Below are positions 22,542-24,315 of a stretch of 24,315 bases of DNA, one piece after another. The stretch spans positions 1-24,315 of the forward strand of contig CACWMM010000025.1 in NCBI GenBank assembly GCA_902761955.1. The letters are read 5' to 3'. The position numbers were made by a program, and so were the translations under genes. A model generated the notes under the pieces. The model was not told where the DNA came from, ran no database searches, and worked only from the letters and a program-made list of their open reading frames with translations. Position 1 is the first letter of the stretch. The number at the start of each line of letters is the position of its first letter. This stretch comes from Parafannyhessea sp902761955. Lineage in GTDB: Bacteria > Actinomycetota > Coriobacteriia > Coriobacteriales > Atopobiaceae.

Positions 22542-23972
22542 ATGGGAGAGAAGAAGGGCATTTCGTTCCTCACCATCATCTCTACGGTCATCTGCGTCGT
22601 CTTCGTGTGCGAGGCGGCGGCGCCGGCCGCGGCGATCGGAAACCAGCAGTTCTTCTGGTGGATCTTCCTGATCGTCACGTTCCTGATTCCGTACGGCCTT
22701 GCGGTCGCGGAGCTGGGAACCACCTACGACAGCGACGGCGGCATCATCGACTGGATCCGCGACGGATTGGGCGACAAGTGGGCGGCGCGCGCGTCGTACT
22801 ACTACTGGGTGAACTACCCGTTCTGGATCGCGTCGCTCGCCACCATGTTCCCGCCCATCCTGAACATGGCGTTTGGCATCCAGTTCAACCTCGCGACGTC
22901 GCTCATCATCGAGCTTGCATTTACCTGGATCGTCACGGTCATGGCGTTCTCGAAGGTGTCTGACTCCGAGTGGGTCTTGAACGGTGGCGCCATCATCAAG
23001 GTCGCAATTGCCGTGGTCGTTGGCTGCATGGGCATCTGGTTTGCCTCGCAGCACGGCTTCGCCAACGACATGAGCCCGCAGACGTTTTTACCCTCCGGCC
23101 TGAACGGCCTTAGCTACATCTCCATCATCATCTTCAACTTCATGGGCTTCGAGGTCATCTGCACCATGACCGGCGACATGAAGAACCCCAAGGTCGAGAT
23201 TCCCCGCGCCATCATCATGGGCGGCGCCGCCATCGCGATCATCTACCTGTTCTGCGGCTTTGGCATTGGCGCGGCGATCCCCGCCAACAAGATCGACCCG
23301 GACTACGGCATGATCGTGGCCGTTCAGACCATGGTCGGCAACTCCTGGCTGTTCAAGCTCATCTGCGTCGCGTTCCTGATTACGCTGTTTGCGAACATGG
23401 CGTCCTGGTCGTTTGGCGTGAACTCCGTGGCCGCCTACGCCGCCCAGACCGGCAACATGCCAAAAGTCTTCGGCAAGATGAACCCCAAGACCGGCATGCC
23501 GGACGGCGCGGCCATCACCAACGGCGTCGTGGCATCGCTCGTGCTGTGCATCCAGCTTGTTCCCGTGAAGGCGATCTCCGACGGAATCTTCTGGATGCTC
23601 TTCAGCCTTTCGGTTGTCTTCCTGCTGCTCACCTACGTCCCCATGTTCCCGGCGTTCATGAACCTGCGCAAGAACGACCCCGACCGCGAGCGCGTCTACA
23701 AGATGCCGTTCAAGGGCGGCCTGCTCAAGGCTGCGATGATCGTCCCGATGATCGAGCTTGTCGGCGTCATCATCACCACCGTCGTGCCGCTGTCCGCGGA
23801 CGAGGTGTCCTCCAAGATGCCGATGCTGATTGGTTTCTTCGTTCTTCTCGCCATTGGTGAGGTCGTCCGCGTGGTCTCCGCAAAGGGCCGCACGGAGGAG
23901 TACCACGGCCTGACGCCGGAGCTTGCCCAGAAACGCCTGGAAGAGGAGGCAGCGGCGGAGTCCTCGGAGTAG
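22542..23972 (+). CDS. aguD: Agmatine/putrescine antiporter, APC superfamily
   Basis: This 476-aa inner-membrane transporter probably exchanges external agmatine for internal putrescine. It has about 12 hydrophobic segments, beginning at residues 8-28 (ISFLTIISTVICVVFVC) and 37-57. The GFEVICTMTGDMKNPKVEIPRAI stretch (202-224) matches the APC-family cytoplasmic loop after helix 6. The C-terminal tail (447-476) is hydrophilic and Glu-rich. It sits between putrescine carbamoyltransferase and agmatine deiminase, the same setting as AguD in lactic acid bacteria, and this context decides the substrate; the sequence alone shows only an amino acid/polyamine APC carrier. The ATG follows AAGGAGAGAGGG. 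The start of helix 1 differs from the GSG(I/M) signature usual in many APC carriers. Confidence 0.88.
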   Translation: MGEKKGISFLTIISTVICVVFVCEAAAPAAAIGNQQFFWWIFLIVTFLIPYGLAVAELGTTYDSDGGIIDWIRDGLGDKWAARASYYYWVNYPFWIASLATMFPPILNMAFGIQFNLATSLIIELAFTWIVTVMAFSKVSDSEWVLNGGAIIKVAIAVVVGCMGIWFASQHGFANDMSPQTFLPSGLNGLSYISIIIFNFMGFEVICTMTGDMKNPKVEIPRAIIMGGAAIAIIYLFCGFGIGAAIPANKIDPDYGMIVAVQTMVGNSWLFKLICVAFLITLFANMASWSFGVNSVAAYAAQTGNMPKVFGKMNPKTGMPDGAAITNGVVASLVLCIQLVPVKAISDGIFWMLFSLSVVFLLLTYVPMFPAFMNLRKNDPDRERVYKMPFKGGLLKAAMIVPMIELVGVIITTVVPLSADEVSSKMPMLIGFFVLLAIGEVVRVVSAKGRTEEYHGLTPELAQKRLEEEAAAESSE

Positions 23973-24003
23973 AGACCGCTGCTGTCGCAACCACCGTGGC
24001 GAC

Positions 24004-24044
24004 TGCGGCGCGCGGGCGAGAAGAGCCGCGCACGCTGCCGCAGC
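24004..24044 (+). promoter_or_regulatory. Nested stem-loop after the antiporter gene
   Basis: ctgcggc (24004-24010) pairs with gccgcag (24038-24044), and gcgcgg (24011-24016) with ccgcgc (24027-24032) inside it. No T-tract follows, so RNA stabilisation or attenuation seems likelier than simple termination. Confidence 0.4.
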
Positions 24045-24098
24045 TTGCACCTGGCTTCAAGCAATCTTTGGCTTACCTGTTCTTGTATTACACGTAAC

Positions 24099-24120
24099 GG
24101 CGGGCGTACGTGCGCCCGCC
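24099..24120 (+). promoter_or_regulatory. Hairpin directly upstream of the aguA ribosome site
   Basis: ggcgggcg (24099-24106) pairs perfectly with cgcccgcc (24113-24120) around tacgtg, ending 7 bases before AGAGGAGG. Placement mirrors the hairpin before the antiporter gene. Confidence 0.45.
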
Positions 24121-24139
24121 ACCGCAAGAGGAGGATTTC

Positions 24140-24315
24140 ATGCGTACCATTACCGAGTCCGAGTCCACCCCGAGGGTCGACGGCTTCCACATGCCTGCGG
24201 AGTTCGAGCCGCAGGACCGCGTCTGGATGGGTTGGCCGCACCGCACCGACACCTGGGCGTTTGGCGCCAAGCCCGCCCAGAGGCAGTACGCGGCCATCGC
24301 CCGCGCCATTGCCGA
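24140..24315 (+). CDS. aguA: Agmatine deiminase, N-terminal part only
   Basis: The first 58 residues are visible and the gene continues past the window. PAEFEPQDRVWMGWPHRTDTW (19-39) is the characteristic N-terminal motif of agmatine deiminases, and AIARAIA follows. The enzyme hydrolyses agmatine to N-carbamoylputrescine and ammonia, the first step of the pathway whose next two functions lie just upstream. The catalytic cysteine and guanidine-binding residues are outside the window. The ATG has AGAGGAGG about 6 bases ahead. A 167-bp spacer with two hairpins separates it from the antiporter gene. Confidence 0.93.
   Translation, partial: MRTITESESTPRVDGFHMPAEFEPQDRVWMGWPHRTDTWAFGAKPAQRQYAAIARAIA

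Noticed and set aside
21297..23054. Long minus-strand open frame across ptcA and the antiporter gene
   Set aside because: It is antisense to two firmly identified genes and shows the same shadow composition.

Overview
The window looks like a high-GC, anaerobic actinobacterial chromosome of the class Coriobacteriia, probably an Olsenella/Atopobium relative. This is inferred from the strong G/C third-position bias, the single-chain pyruvate:ferredoxin oxidoreductase, an agmatine-fermentation locus, a membrane-anchored LuxR regulator of a kind frequent in this class, and the use of GTG/TTG starts with strong Shine-Dalgarno sites. No taxonomic search was run.

Bases 1-1235 hold the start of a Ser/Thr protein kinase (minus strand, cut by the window edge) and a complete tRNA-Leu(CAG). 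Bases 1203-8421 form an integrated mobile element of about 7.2 kb in the 3' end of that tRNA. The last 34 bp of the tRNA region (1203-1236) recur exactly at 8388-8421, and the tRNA's probable original terminator now lies beyond the right copy (8434-8465). A tyrosine integrase sits next to the left copy. An 11-bp tandem repeat occurs inside both ends and fits integrase arm-binding sites. The left arm (integrase plus a zinc-ribbon protein) is divergent from a right arm that reads XRE regulator, two small unknown proteins, excisionase-like HTH protein, 741-aa primase-helicase and an 82-aa protein. About 800 bp without a convincing gene, but with AT-rich tracts, inverted repeats and a LexA-like palindrome, fills the right end. 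No capsid, packaging or conjugation genes are present, so it is best described as a minimal self-replicating integrative element or satellite.

Bases 8422-12552 are chromosomal housekeeping: a small acidic membrane protein, seryl-tRNA synthetase, a 119-aa orphan with a LexA-like box in its promoter region, two identical tandem tRNA-Arg(ACG) genes, tRNA-Ser(GCT) and glutamyl-Q tRNA(Asp) synthetase.

Bases 12553-20802 carry energy and sugar metabolism: carbamate kinase, a convergent 7-TM LuxR-type regulator, a degenerate-looking class IV aminotransferase-like protein, pyruvate:ferredoxin oxidoreductase and N-acetylglucosamine-6-phosphate deacetylase.

Bases 21330-24315 begin an agmatine deiminase operon: putrescine carbamoyltransferase, agmatine/putrescine antiporter and the start of agmatine deiminase. 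Together with carbamate kinase these would take up agmatine, convert it to N-carbamoylputrescine, phosphorolyse that to putrescine and carbamoyl phosphate, export putrescine and make ATP. The carbamate kinase lies about 8 kb upstream rather than within the visible part of the operon.
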